64,000 bases of DNA from Sphingobacterium sp. lm-10 (GCF_023554555.1 NZ_JAMJWC010000002.1:248001-312000); one strand, 5' to 3'; shown: positions 17,133 to 26,483, numbered from the stretch's first letter. Numbers and translations are program-made. Notes: generated from the sequence alone by a model not told the origin.

Positions 17133-18758
17133 ATGAATAAAACTATAATCATCAACATAAACAGCATCGTTTTCCACATTGAGGAGGATGCCTACGAGAT
17201 ATTGCGTTCCTACATGATCGATATCAAACGGCACTTTGGCCGTTCGGAGGACAGCAAAGAAATTTTAGAAGATATTGAGAATCGGATTGCTGAAATGTTT
17301 TCAGAACGCATCCACTCCGGTAAGAAAGAGGTGATCGGTATTGATGACGTCAACCAGGTCATCGGGCAGATGGGGCGTGTGAGTGATTTTGAAGCTGGCC
17401 TAGTGGGCGAGGATGAAGAAGCTCCAAGTACTGCCGATGCCGAAAAGGCGAATGAAGAGCAAGAGCAGCAGGCACCGATCAATGAGCCTACTTATTTTGC
17501 TAAAAAATTAATGAAGGATCCGGATGACAAGATCTTAGGCGGTGTATGTAGTGGACTAGGACATTACTTCGGCATAGAACCAAAGTGGGTTCGGGTGATG
17601 TTTCTTGCCTTTTTCCTGTTCGCTGGGTCCGGAGCTATGCTGTATATTGTATTATGGATCTTTATGCCTAAAGCCGCTACCCGTGCCGACAAAATGGCGA
17701 TGCGTGGCGAAGCACCGAACTTGCAGAACTTTAAAAAGTCGTTCGAGATGGATGAGCTTTCCAGTCAGTTATCTGGTACACGCGAATACATCGGCCGAAG
17801 TGCGCGCTCTGTGGAGTCGTTTATTGGCTCTTTCTTCCGCATCGTTGGCCGTGTACTGGGGATCATCATTCTGTTTTCGGTTGGTATGACTTTATTGGGA
17901 TTATTTATCTTCTTTATATTCAACGGCCTGTATTTGATCGGTTTCCAGACAGAAGTTTTCTTCCCGCCGTTGGAGCTATTGGATCCTTCAGATGCTTACC
18001 TGGCATTACTTGCCGGATTTCTAGCGAACTTTATTCCGTTCATGGCATTGTTTTACCTCCTATTAAGGGTGTTATTCAATGCGCCAAAGATGAATAATTA
18101 TGCATCTCTTACCTTGCTCACTGCTTGGGGGTTGTCTATCATTGCGATCATCTATTTCAGTGTAGCTACGGCTCAAAACTTTCGGGAAACTAGTACCGTG
18201 AAGGTAGAGAAGCAGCTACAATCTGCACCAAACTATGTGTTTTCGGAAAAAGATGTGCGGGTAATCGATGCGTCAAGTGAAGATTTTGATAACGGACGAC
18301 TAAAAGCAATTGAAGACGGATTTAGTCTTCGGGACGATTTAAGCATCCGTATTGAATCCCTGGATTCTTTGGAAAAGCCCTTCATACAATATAATTATAC
18401 GGCTAAAGGTCGCACTTTCAAGCAAGCTTCAGACAATGCATCCGATATCGCATACCAGGTGAAACAGGATGGAGCAAGTCTTCTGTTTGATAGTCACTTT
18501 CTGTTTAGCTCGAAAAAGAAATTGTATCGCGATCAGCGGATCGATGTGAGCGTATTTTTGCCAGTAGGCACAAAGGTGACCATTATGAACAATATGGACC
18601 ATAAAGTATTCCATAGCGTATCGATACATGAGTGCTACCCAGACATTAACCAAAAATCTACGGAGTGGGTGATGACAAAGAATGGTTTGAAATGTGCAAC
18701 GGCCGATCCAGAAGAGGAAAAAGAAAAGGTGGAAGAGACTGCAACTTCTGAGTCTTAA
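17133..18758 (+). CDS. PspC-domain membrane protein
   Basis: 541 aa. The N-terminal ~95 residues form a soluble alpha/beta region (MNKTIIININSIVFHIEEDA) seen in Bacteroidota PspC proteins, then an acidic linker (about 90-115). The PspC domain lies at about 118-180 (DKILGGVCSGLGHYFGIEPKWVR plus one helix). Further membrane helices lie at about 235-265, 285-310 and 325-350. The C-terminal ~180 residues look periplasmic, with a beta-rich fold (VFLPVGTKVTIMNN) resembling a putative auto-transporter adhesin head-like domain. PspC in proteobacteria senses envelope stress. Here it is paired with PadR, suggesting a different control. It is second in the operon. Confidence 0.87.
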   Translation: MNKTIIININSIVFHIEEDAYEILRSYMIDIKRHFGRSEDSKEILEDIENRIAEMFSERIHSGKKEVIGIDDVNQVIGQMGRVSDFEAGLVGEDEEAPSTADAEKANEEQEQQAPINEPTYFAKKLMKDPDDKILGGVCSGLGHYFGIEPKWVRVMFLAFFLFAGSGAMLYIVLWIFMPKAATRADKMAMRGEAPNLQNFKKSFEMDELSSQLSGTREYIGRSARSVESFIGSFFRIVGRVLGIIILFSVGMTLLGLFIFFIFNGLYLIGFQTEVFFPPLELLDPSDAYLALLAGFLANFIPFMALFYLLLRVLFNAPKMNNYASLTLLTAWGLSIIAIIYFSVATAQNFRETSTVKVEKQLQSAPNYVFSEKDVRVIDASSEDFDNGRLKAIEDGFSLRDDLSIRIESLDSLEKPFIQYNYTAKGRTFKQASDNASDIAYQVKQDGASLLFDSHFLFSSKKKLYRDQRIDVSVFLPVGTKVTIMNNMDHKVFHSVSIHECYPDINQKSTEWVMTKNGLKCATADPEEEKEKVEETATSES

Positions 18759-18804
18759 GCAGCGTCTACAGAATAGAATAAACAAATTTACATCCTAACG
18801 ACCA

Positions 18805-21222
18805 ATGATTCGAATACTATTTATAGTTGCCCTGGCAGCTATTGCCCTAATAAATCAAGCATTTGCCCAGCAGGGAAGCATACATATACAGGGTTCTGTA
18901 CTTAACGAACAGCAGGAACCATTAGCTGGAGCAACCGTTTATCTAATGACCGTTAGCTCTAAGGTAGTCCTAAAATCCGCGCTCACTGATGATAAAGGAG
19001 AGTATGCGCTCAGCCATGTGCCAACAGGAAATTACTACCTCGAAGTAGGGTCTATTGGATATACTTCTGCTCAGTCGGATCCTTTTGAATTTGCTGGAAA
19101 GAAGCTGGATATGCCTGCTTTTGTTCTTTCCGCGCAAAGCCAAGCTATCGAAGCCGTAGCCGTCACCGGACAACAACCACTCATCAGAAGTAGCAATGGC
19201 AAACTGGTATTGGATGTCGAAAACTCTACCTTAGCTGCGGGCAACAATGCCCTAGAAGTGTTGCAGCGCGCGCCAGGAGTAACTATTGATAAAGATGAAA
19301 ACATTTTGTTGATGGGTCGTGAAGGGATAAACGTCACAATAGATGGACGACAAACATTCATGACGGGCGAACAACTAGCTTCTTTTCTGAAGTCTATGGA
19401 TGGCGGGCAGATCAAAAATATTGAAGTGGCCACTACCCGTAGTGCCAAAGATGATGCAGAAGGTTCTTCCGGGAGCATCAATATTGTGCTGAAAAAAAAT
19501 AAGATTGAAGGTTTTAATGGTACGTTAATCGGAAGTTTAGCACAGGGGAATCATACTCGAGGCAATACTTCAGCGAGTTTGAATTATAAGAAAAACAATA
19601 CGACATTGTTCGGCACGTATTCTTACATGAACAATAAGCGTCTGTTTGATCTAGATATTTACCGTATAGTAGGCGAAGAAGATCCCACGGTTTTTGATCA
19701 AACGTCGGACTTGTTGCAAACTGATAGGACACACACATACCGCTTTGGTATAGAGCAGAAAACTTCGGAACGTAACACCCTACTGGCTCAATTTTCGGCC
19801 AATAATATGTCGGAAGATGAAGATAATACCAGTTTTACCGCGATGAGCCGCAGAAGCGGGCCAATCGACTCCATGCTCAACTCCAACACGATGGGGCGTG
19901 CTGGGTTCAACCGGTATTCATTGAACCTCAACAATACATTGCTCACGGATACTTCTGGTGGTAAGTTGGTTTTTGATGCCGACCTAAGTCGCTTCAGAAA
20001 TACCAATACGATCAATTACCAATACCTGATGAGCGATGCTCAGGGATCACTATTGTACGATCCAGAATTCGAACGCAGTGCCATGCCGGTAGATATTGAT
20101 ATCTATGTGGGTAAGGTAGACTATAGCAAACCCTTGAAAAACCAAGCTAGGTTCGAAACAGGTTTAAAATATAGCAATGTACGATCGGATAATAACATGC
20201 AATTTGAGCACGTGGTGAATGGTGTATGGCAGGAATTCGTTGGTCGTTCGAATCATTTCGTTTATACAGAACAGGTGGCTGCCGCGTATGCCGATTACAG
20301 TAGAGAGATTGGTAAATGGTCGGTGAAGGCTGGTCTGCGAGGCGAACTGACGTTGTCGGATGGAGAGTCGCGCACCATGGAGACCAATGTCAAACGACGC
20401 TACTTCGATCTTTTCCCTTCGGCCAGTGTGACGCGCACGCTGAATGAAAACAACATACTATCCTTAAGCTATGCGAAAAAGATTTCGCGGCCCAATTACC
20501 GTTTTCTCAATCCATTCGAATACTTTATAGATCGATTCACCTTTATGCGTGGCAATCCCTATTTGCAACCGCAATATACGCATGGTTTCAGCCTCAATTA
20601 TACCTGGAAGCAGCTATTTAACTTCACCTTGGGTAGCGACATTACCAACGATGCGATCACAGAAAGTATGGGGCAAGATGAAGAAACAAAACAATCTTGG
20701 GTAATTCGGGAGAACTTGGGCAGGCAGGTGAATAGCTACCTAAACATCAACACACCTTACAAAGTGGGGAATTTCTGGAGTATCAACAACAATATGACGC
20801 TAGTGCATATGTACTTCAAAGGACCTATTGCTGGCTCATTTGTAGATCAGGGAGGTTTTATGTTTCAGTTGAACAATATGAACAACTTTAAGATCAATAA
20901 GTCCTTCTCCGCAGAGACTTCCTTATCTTATACTTCCCCCTTCGTATACAACATTTATAAGATCCATAGTCGCTGGAATCTGGATGCCGGTATAAACTAT
21001 AATTTCAAAGATCCACGGAGTACGTTGAAGTTGGCCGCAACAGATATTTTCCGCACCATTCGTAACAACGTAAGTACTGATTTTGGTGCATTCTTCGCCG
21101 ATATTCGTCAATACAACGACAACCAAACCGTACGGTTAACGTATACCTTCCGTTTTGGTAATTTGAAGCAGAATATCCGTAAAACGGATAGTGGTAATGA
21201 CGAGAGAGATCGGGCTCAATAG
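18805..21222 (+). CDS. Outer-membrane receptor, CarboxypepD_reg + OMP_b-brl type
   Basis: 805 aa with a signal peptide (about 1-22, AFA-QQ). A CarboxypepD_reg-like Ig domain spans about 25-105 (GSVLNEQQEPLAGATVYLM), a TonB plug-like domain about 115-225 (NALEVLQRAPGVTIDKDENILLMG; VTIDGRQTF; IEVATTRSAKDDAEGSSGSINIVLKK) and a long barrel follows. The C-terminus (RLTYTFRFGN then a charged tail) is typical of Bacteroidota outer membrane beta-barrel family proteins rather than SusC. No SusD partner. It lies 46 nt after the PspC gene and is probably in the PadR operon. Ligand unknown. Confidence 0.9.
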   Translation: MIRILFIVALAAIALINQAFAQQGSIHIQGSVLNEQQEPLAGATVYLMTVSSKVVLKSALTDDKGEYALSHVPTGNYYLEVGSIGYTSAQSDPFEFAGKKLDMPAFVLSAQSQAIEAVAVTGQQPLIRSSNGKLVLDVENSTLAAGNNALEVLQRAPGVTIDKDENILLMGREGINVTIDGRQTFMTGEQLASFLKSMDGGQIKNIEVATTRSAKDDAEGSSGSINIVLKKNKIEGFNGTLIGSLAQGNHTRGNTSASLNYKKNNTTLFGTYSYMNNKRLFDLDIYRIVGEEDPTVFDQTSDLLQTDRTHTYRFGIEQKTSERNTLLAQFSANNMSEDEDNTSFTAMSRRSGPIDSMLNSNTMGRAGFNRYSLNLNNTLLTDTSGGKLVFDADLSRFRNTNTINYQYLMSDAQGSLLYDPEFERSAMPVDIDIYVGKVDYSKPLKNQARFETGLKYSNVRSDNNMQFEHVVNGVWQEFVGRSNHFVYTEQVAAAYADYSREIGKWSVKAGLRGELTLSDGESRTMETNVKRRYFDLFPSASVTRTLNENNILSLSYAKKISRPNYRFLNPFEYFIDRFTFMRGNPYLQPQYTHGFSLNYTWKQLFNFTLGSDITNDAITESMGQDEETKQSWVIRENLGRQVNSYLNINTPYKVGNFWSINNNMTLVHMYFKGPIAGSFVDQGGFMFQLNNMNNFKINKSFSAETSLSYTSPFVYNIYKIHSRWNLDAGINYNFKDPRSTLKLAATDIFRTIRNNVSTDFGAFFADIRQYNDNQTVRLTYTFRFGNLKQNIRKTDSGNDERDRAQ

Positions 21223-21268
21223 GGTTTGATCGTCTCATTAAAAGAGCAGCCTAAAAAGACAAGCTATG

Positions 21269-21310
21269 AACGTCTTTGCGAGACGGAGGGACGACCACGA
21301 AGCAATCTTA
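21269..21310. repeat. Short palindromic intergenic repeat-like sequence
   Basis: The segment contains CGTCTTTGCGAGACGGAGGG and ends CGAAGCAATCTT. It resembles the common bacterial intergenic repeat of the form CGTCATTGCGAG...CGAAGCAATCT, with TTGC (21276-21279) facing GCAA (21302-21305). Only one copy is seen in this window, so repeat status is inferred from resemblance. Confidence 0.4.
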
Positions 21311-21320
21311 TATTCTTAAA

Positions 21321-21363
21321 AACAAGAAATCCTCCTTTTTGTAAAAGAGGATTTCTTGTTTTT
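21321..21363 (+). terminator. Intrinsic terminator after the outer-membrane receptor
   Basis: Perfect 14-bp inverted repeat AACAAGAAATCCTC / GAGGATTTCTTGTT (21321-21334, 21347-21360), 12-nt loop, with T-rich sequence in and after the 3' arm. It ends just 34 nt before the next gene. Confidence 0.8.
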
Positions 21364-21382
21364 CGGACATCTGAAAAACGCC

Positions 21383-21390
21383 TATCTTTG
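21383..21390 (+). promoter_or_regulatory. -7 promoter element of the LOG gene
   Basis: TATCTTTG matches TAnnTTTG and ends 4 nt before ATG 21395 (10 nt before the alternative ATG 21401). The nearest TTG (21356-21358) is 24 nt upstream, inside the preceding terminator stem. Confidence 0.55.
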
Positions 21391-21394
21391 AGAC

Positions 21395-21982
21395 ATGAAT
21401 ATGAAAAGTGTGGTTATTTTTTGCGCTTCCAGTCCCGGCTTTGACGGAGTCTGGATGGAAAGCGCCCGTCGGGTTGGAGCGCATTTGGCGCAGTCCGGAA
21501 TCACCCTGGTTTACGGCGGTGGCAAAGTCGGATTAATGGGCGCTGTAGCTGATGCGGCATTGGATGCAAAAGGCACGGTGGTCGGTGTGATCCCCGAATT
21601 TCTCGATGCCAAAGAAGTCGGCCATCACGGCGTTACGGAGTTGATCGTAGTAGAAACGATGCATGAACGCAAAATGGAAATGAGCACACGATGCGATGGT
21701 GTGATCGCATTACCGGGTGGCTTTGGTACGTTGGAAGAACTTTTTGAAATGATCACTTGGGCACAGCTTGGCTTGCATAGCAAACCAGTTGGCATTCTGA
21801 ATGTGAATGGTTTTTACGATCACCTGATTACATTTATCGAACAGATGGTGATTAGCGGATTATTAAGACCGGAGAATCACGATATGCTGTTGGTGTCTGA
21901 TGATATCAGCGATCTGTTGGCAAAGATGAACAACTATACGGCTCCGAATGTACCCAAATGGTTGGATAAGGAAGACGTTTAG
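21395..21982 (+). CDS. LOG-family protein (cytokinin riboside monophosphate phosphoribohydrolase type)
   Basis: 195 aa, cytosolic Rossmann-like fold. The family motif PGGFGTLEELFE is present at about residues 107-118, with the catalytic Arg/Glu context MHERKMEM at about 90-97, and the N-terminal CASSPG and VYGGGKVGLMG nucleotide-binding loops. LOG enzymes hydrolyse nucleoside 5'-monophosphates to free base and ribose 5-phosphate. Bacterial members are often general nucleotide-recycling enzymes, commonly annotated TIGR00730. ATG 21395 or 21401 could be the start, the latter leaving a few nucleotides of leader. It converges on the symporter gene. Confidence 0.93.
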   Translation: MNMKSVVIFCASSPGFDGVWMESARRVGAHLAQSGITLVYGGGKVGLMGAVADAALDAKGTVVGVIPEFLDAKEVGHHGVTELIVVETMHERKMEMSTRCDGVIALPGGFGTLEELFEMITWAQLGLHSKPVGILNVNGFYDHLITFIEQMVISGLLRPENHDMLLVSDDISDLLAKMNNYTAPNVPKWLDKEDV

Positions 21983-22004
21983 CCGAAAGCGTTCGTAATA
22001 ACAG

Positions 22005-23705
22005 TTACTGCGGGATGGATTTGTGTGCTGGCAGAAAGATCTGAATGAGGTAGCTAATAACGACTACACCAATACAGCCGATCAAGTTGAGCCACAGAAA
22101 TGCGATGATATCTTGTTGCCAAATGATGACTACCAATACCTCTGTAAGTAGTGCAGCAATGAATACCGCCTTGCCACCAATATTCTTTACATAAAAGGCG
22201 ACGAGAAAAATACCCAGAATTGTACCGTAGAAAAGTGATCCCAGAATATTAACCGCCTCTAACAAGTTGCCTACCCGATTGGCATACAAGGCAATGATTA
22301 CGGTAAAAATCCCCCAAAAAAGGGTGGTGATGCGAGAGATACGTAAATAGGTTTTATCGTCGTCGGATTTGCGAATAAATCGCTTGATAATATCAATGAC
22401 CGTTGTAGAGGAAAGGGAGTTAATAGCACTGGCGGTGGCCCCCATAGATGCTAAAAAAATAATGGCAATAAGTAGGCCTACCAAGCCTTTTGGGAATACG
22501 TCCTTCACAAAAGACAAGAACACATAATTGTTGTCGTTGGTATCTGCTTTTGCATCGTTTTGCTGTAGCAAAACGATCATTTGACTCCGGAGCGAGTCGG
22601 TAGTCTGGTTGTGCGCTGCCAGTGCGGTCGTATACTGATCTTCTGCCTGTATATCACCATCCCTCATGGCTTTGATTAAGCCTTCAACATCGTTCGCCTT
22701 CGCGGCTTTAGTATCTTCGTGTTGCGAGAGCAAGTTATTGTATTCCGCGGAGTACACACCGCTTTCCAGTTTTTTTACTTCCGTTTGGTTGAAGAAAAGT
22801 GGTGGCGTGTTGTATTGATAGTAGGCAAATACGAGTACACCGATTAATAGAATACAAAATTGCAGTGGAATTTTCAGCACGCCATTCATCAACAAGCCCA
22901 TCCGGCTTTCACGTACCGATGATCCGGTAAGATAGCGACCTACCTGACTCTGATCTGTACCGAAATACGACAGCTGTAAGAAAAATCCGCCAATCAATCC
23001 GGTCCATACCGTATACTGGTTGTCTAAGTCGAAGCTAAAGTCGATGGCGTTGGTTTTACCAGATTTACCGGCTATATGCAGCGCTTCAGAAAATCCAATT
23101 TCTTCCGGCAGGAAATGGACGACCAATACACCCGCTAGCAACAAGCCGCCAAAGATGATGGACATCTGCAGCAGTTGCGTGTAGGAGACGGCCTTAGTGC
23201 CGCCATATACGGTATAGGAAACTACCATCAGACCGATGCCTAGGGTCGTGAGCGTGAGATCAATTTCGAAGATAGTAGATAAAATTACGGCTGGTGCAAA
23301 GATGGTGATGCCGGTAGATATGCCGCGCTGAATCAAGAATAGAATTGCCGTAAGTACGCGCGTGTTGGTATCAAAGCGCTTTTCCAGAAATTCGTATGCG
23401 GTGTACACTTTCAGCCGATGGAAGATGGGCACAAAGGTGACACACAAGACAATCATGGCCAGTGGCAGTCCAAAATAAAACTGTACGAAACTCATGCCCG
23501 ATGAATAGGCTAGTCCCGGGGCAGAAAGGAATGTGATGGCGCTGGCTTGTGTAGCCATCACCGAAAAACCTACATTGTACCAGGGAAGCTCCCGGTCACC
23601 GAGCATATAACCGTCAATGTTTTGGACATTGCGGCTTTTGTAGATCCCATAAGTTACGATACCCAGCAACGTGAGAATGAGCACTATCCAATCGAGAGTG
23701 CTCAT
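22005..23705 (-). CDS. Sodium:solute symporter (SSS family) with long hydrophilic insertion
   Basis: 566 aa, SSS fold. N-terminal helices carry GYMLGDRELPWYNVGFSVMA and QASAITFLSAPGLAYSSG, the usual sodium/substrate-site region. Helix 8-9 sequences such as GGFFLQLSYFGTDQSQVGRYLTG follow. A hydrophilic stretch of about 100 residues (roughly 305-405, KKLESGVYSAEYNNLL to DTNDNNYVF), likely helical and partly coiled-coil, interrupts the normally short loop before the helix with ASMGATASAINSLSS. It is the last gene of the PIG-L operon and overlaps the 39-aa gene by 4 nt (ATGA). The context suggests import of a sugar or amide released by the deacetylase. Confidence 0.92.
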   Translation of the reverse strand: MSTLDWIVLILTLLGIVTYGIYKSRNVQNIDGYMLGDRELPWYNVGFSVMATQASAITFLSAPGLAYSSGMSFVQFYFGLPLAMIVLCVTFVPIFHRLKVYTAYEFLEKRFDTNTRVLTAILFLIQRGISTGITIFAPAVILSTIFEIDLTLTTLGIGLMVVSYTVYGGTKAVSYTQLLQMSIIFGGLLLAGVLVVHFLPEEIGFSEALHIAGKSGKTNAIDFSFDLDNQYTVWTGLIGGFFLQLSYFGTDQSQVGRYLTGSSVRESRMGLLMNGVLKIPLQFCILLIGVLVFAYYQYNTPPLFFNQTEVKKLESGVYSAEYNNLLSQHEDTKAAKANDVEGLIKAMRDGDIQAEDQYTTALAAHNQTTDSLRSQMIVLLQQNDAKADTNDNNYVFLSFVKDVFPKGLVGLLIAIIFLASMGATASAINSLSSTTVIDIIKRFIRKSDDDKTYLRISRITTLFWGIFTVIIALYANRVGNLLEAVNILGSLFYGTILGIFLVAFYVKNIGGKAVFIAALLTEVLVVIIWQQDIIAFLWLNLIGCIGVVVISYLIQIFLPAHKSIPQ

Positions 23706-23821
23706 TCAAAAGATTTTGTAAACCAGTACATCAATGCGATATTGACGATAAGCCAAAAAGCCACCAGCCAATAAAATCGTCTCCAGCTACCAATAAAAGA
23801 GGGAAGCCCCTTATCGGTCAC
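23702..23821 (-). CDS. 39-aa single-pass membrane protein, probable symporter partner
   Basis: A small frame starting at GTG 23821, overlapping the end of the 63-aa gene by 11 nt, and ending with TGA that overlaps the symporter ATG as ATGA. The sequence runs V-TDKGLPSFIGSWRRFYW, then a hydrophobic helix LVAFWLIVNIALMYWF and TKSFE. The basic GSWRRFYW before the helix places the N-terminus inside. A stop codon lies six codons upstream of the GTG in this frame, so there is little room for another start. Analogous small membrane partners occur with other SSS transporters (YhdT with PanF, YjcH with ActP). The overlapping frames suggest translational coupling. No homology can be tested here. Confidence 0.7.
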   Translation of the reverse strand: MTDKGLPSFIGSWRRFYWLVAFWLIVNIALMYWFTKSFE

Positions 23822-24002
23822 TTGGCTTGTGTGGGATCACAAATTTTACAAAGATGCTGGCGAAAATCAATCCGCCTATTGCTCCTGTAACCAAGCTCAA
23901 CGGTGCTCCGGATGAAGCAAATGCAATGATTGCACCCATGACAGCACCGATTAGGTAAAGAGAATTGTGCAAAGTGGTTTTTTCGTTTTTAGTATTTTCC
24001 AT
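23811..24002 (-). CDS. 63-aa two-helix membrane protein
   Basis: 63 aa with a charged start (MENTKNEKTTLHNS) and two helices (about 14-32 and 36-55, the second with Gly/Ala packing, TGAIGGLIFASIFV), ending HKPSDR. It lies 27 nt after the PIG-L deacetylase and overlaps the 39-aa gene, so it is part of the same operon. I recognise no family. The hairpin topology and position suggest it assembles with the symporter or stabilises the deacetylase at the membrane, but this is inference only. Confidence 0.72.
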   Translation of the reverse strand: MENTKNEKTTLHNSLYLIGAVMGAIIAFASSGAPLSLVTGAIGGLIFASIFVKFVIPHKPSDR

Positions 24003-24029
24003 GTTGATTTTATACTTAGGATATTTTCC

Positions 24030-26483
24030 TTAATCTTCTTCTTTTGCCAGCAAATTTACAAATAATCTGTAAGCTCCCGGAACTCCAGCGGGTAATTGCC
24101 TAAAAAAGGCGAGTGAGGTATACACAAACTTACCTTTCCCTTGTCGGCTAATGATCAGAGCACCGTCGTGTGCTGCTTCGTTCTTGTCATGCATCGAAAG
24201 GGGTTTTCGGTAATGCGAATCCGTGTTTTCGACAAAATACAAGCCACGCTCTTGAATCCAGCTCGCAAAATCTGCTTCCGTAATTTTGTTAGGTTTTTGC
24301 AGAGAAGGGTCTGTAGGTAATAAGAATTTTACGGCCGCATCCTCCTCTGTCACACGAGCGCGCGTAACCTGAAAGGGGAAGGGCCCGATATCTTGTCCGG
24401 CTACGCCGGAGTTTACCTGATATTGTACGAGTACCGTGCCGCCAGCTTCGGCATAGCGCAATAGCGCTGGTGTATATTCCGTAAGATCGGCATACACATT
24501 ATACGCGCGTATACCTACGATCAATGCATCGTATTGTGCAGCGCTCACGGTGGGGATTTCCTTCGGGCTGATGACATCCACTACCATACCAACCGCGCGT
24601 AGTGCATCTGGCACGCGATCTCCCGCTCCGATAACATAAGCCACACGCTTAACTGGGACTTGTAAGTCGATCGGTTGCACCTTGACATCTACTTTTGGAA
24701 ACCAGGCCTGCGATGGGATGTGATTATATTGAATCTGACGGTACTGCCGAATCGTATCTTTTTCCATACTAAAACTGATCCCCGTTTCTGCAGAGTTTCC
24801 GTCTTTTTTAAGACTTCCCGGTATGACTTTTACATCAAAAGATTGCGTGATGGATTTTGCTGTTCCAAAGTTAAGAACAGTCTGTGTAGGGGATATTTGT
24901 ATACCTGCTGGTACATGAGTAACGATTTCCGCCTGATCAGTAGCATCATGACGGGTAAACGTCATCTGTAGTTTTTGTGACTTTTCGTTATCAGTCAGTA
25001 GGATCGAAGTTTGGGGCGTCGAGGCAGTGATCTTGGGCAGCACATGCAAAGGGTTTTGAATTTCTCCGCGCACCGGATCCACATAGCGATGCCGGATCGG
25101 TTGCGTTAGGGCAATCGACAATCCATCAATGGTAACCACGAATTCCGTTTGTGGCCGATCACCGCTTTCTGGAGCGCCGAAGTCTGCTTCCTCTACATCA
25201 AATTTCCCCAATGTATAGGGATTGCGTAGCCAGTAAGGCTGTGTAATGGATTGCGGGGTGAACTCGTATTGATGACGGAAAATCGTGTTATTTTTCAGCG
25301 GTTGGCTTACGGATTGATCTCCGATGCGATCTATGCTAGCCGTTACATTCGGGTTTCGCACGATCAACTCCTGAAACACGTCTACCGGCTCTCCCAAGAT
25401 GCCGATCGGCCTCAACGTGTAGTTGTCTAGGTAAAAACCCGCGCAGGTCAGGATCAACTCTTCTATTTCCTGTGTTTTTACCGCACGCCAATGCTGATCT
25501 GAGATCTTCTGCACGTTTTTATGCAGTGCAATTAATGAAGCGATACTATTTTGCGGAGCATTGACATCGAAATTTTTATTGATGTCGGCTACCTGTTGAG
25601 TGATCTCGCCACTATTTGCCAAGCGAGACCAATCGGTCTTCACGCCGTCGAGCAGCGTTTGCGTAGCCTTCTCGCCAGCTACATGCTCGAAGTACTCGAT
25701 GCTCTGTCCGCGCGTGGATGCGGAGCCGAAGCCTTGACTTTTGTGCTGCGAACGACTGATCGCGGCGACCTCGCCATACGATGCGCCTAGTAAAGTGTTA
25801 AATGCACCGGTCTGAATCTTTAGCTGATTTTCGGACGTGTTGTTCTGGCCGCCAAAGTTGGCCGTATTCCACAACAAACGTTTGGCCTGCCATACCGATA
25901 GCTCTTGCAGTTGTTCTGGAAAACGGGAAGGATCTGCTGCGGCAATAAATGCTTCATGCGCGAGGATGGCAGAGGCCTGATGATGACCGTGACCACCTCG
26001 TGGATCTGGTGGGAAACGCGTGATGATGACATCCGGCCTGAGTTTACGGATCAGCCACACGCTTTCGCGTAACGTTTCTTCTTTATTCCAAAAATCAAAT
26101 GTTTCCTCAAATGTTTTGGAGAATCCGAAATCATATGCAGAGCTGAAATATTGGTTACCACCATCAATTCGACGTGCTGCCAGTAGCTCTTGCGTGCGTA
26201 TTAAACCCAGCTCAATGCCCAGCTCTGTGCCGATCAGATTCTGTCCACCATCTCCTCGCGTTAGCGACAGGTAGGCTGTTTCATACTTCTTCTCATTCGC
26301 CAGCCAAGCGATCAATTTGGTGTTTTCATCATCGGGGTGTGCCGCAAAATACAATACCGAACCTAAGACGTTTAGTTTTTCTAATCCCGCTTTTATCTCC
26401 GAAGAATTTTTTGGAATTATCGTCTGGCCAATGGAGGAAGTGTATGTTATTAACAGGAATAGGAAAGTAAGCGTACGCGGCAT
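24030..26483 (-). CDS. Exported PIG-L family deacetylase, large form with C-terminal GATase-like domain
   Basis: 817 aa from ATG 26483, which gives a clean signal peptide (MPRTLTFLFLLITYTSSIGQ). A longer TTG start inside the upstream palindrome is less likely. The PIG-L/LmbE zinc motif AAHPDDEN sits at about 47-54 and the second metal motif HGHHQAS at about 165-171. The PIG-L domain ends near 240. The middle region is beta-rich (putative Ig-like), and the C-terminal ~200 residues resemble a class I glutamine amidotransferase fold (YDALIVGIRAYN), as in other Bacteroidota members. The family deacetylates N-acetylglucosamine-type substrates. It heads the operon with two tiny membrane proteins and the symporter. 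Confidence 0.88.
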   Translation of the reverse strand: MPRTLTFLFLLITYTSSIGQTIIPKNSSEIKAGLEKLNVLGSVLYFAAHPDDENTKLIAWLANEKKYETAYLSLTRGDGGQNLIGTELGIELGLIRTQELLAARRIDGGNQYFSSAYDFGFSKTFEETFDFWNKEETLRESVWLIRKLRPDVIITRFPPDPRGGHGHHQASAILAHEAFIAAADPSRFPEQLQELSVWQAKRLLWNTANFGGQNNTSENQLKIQTGAFNTLLGASYGEVAAISRSQHKSQGFGSASTRGQSIEYFEHVAGEKATQTLLDGVKTDWSRLANSGEITQQVADINKNFDVNAPQNSIASLIALHKNVQKISDQHWRAVKTQEIEELILTCAGFYLDNYTLRPIGILGEPVDVFQELIVRNPNVTASIDRIGDQSVSQPLKNNTIFRHQYEFTPQSITQPYWLRNPYTLGKFDVEEADFGAPESGDRPQTEFVVTIDGLSIALTQPIRHRYVDPVRGEIQNPLHVLPKITASTPQTSILLTDNEKSQKLQMTFTRHDATDQAEIVTHVPAGIQISPTQTVLNFGTAKSITQSFDVKVIPGSLKKDGNSAETGISFSMEKDTIRQYRQIQYNHIPSQAWFPKVDVKVQPIDLQVPVKRVAYVIGAGDRVPDALRAVGMVVDVISPKEIPTVSAAQYDALIVGIRAYNVYADLTEYTPALLRYAEAGGTVLVQYQVNSGVAGQDIGPFPFQVTRARVTEEDAAVKFLLPTDPSLQKPNKITEADFASWIQERGLYFVENTDSHYRKPLSMHDKNEAAHDGALIISRQGKGKFVYTSLAFFRQLPAGVPGAYRLFVNLLAKEED

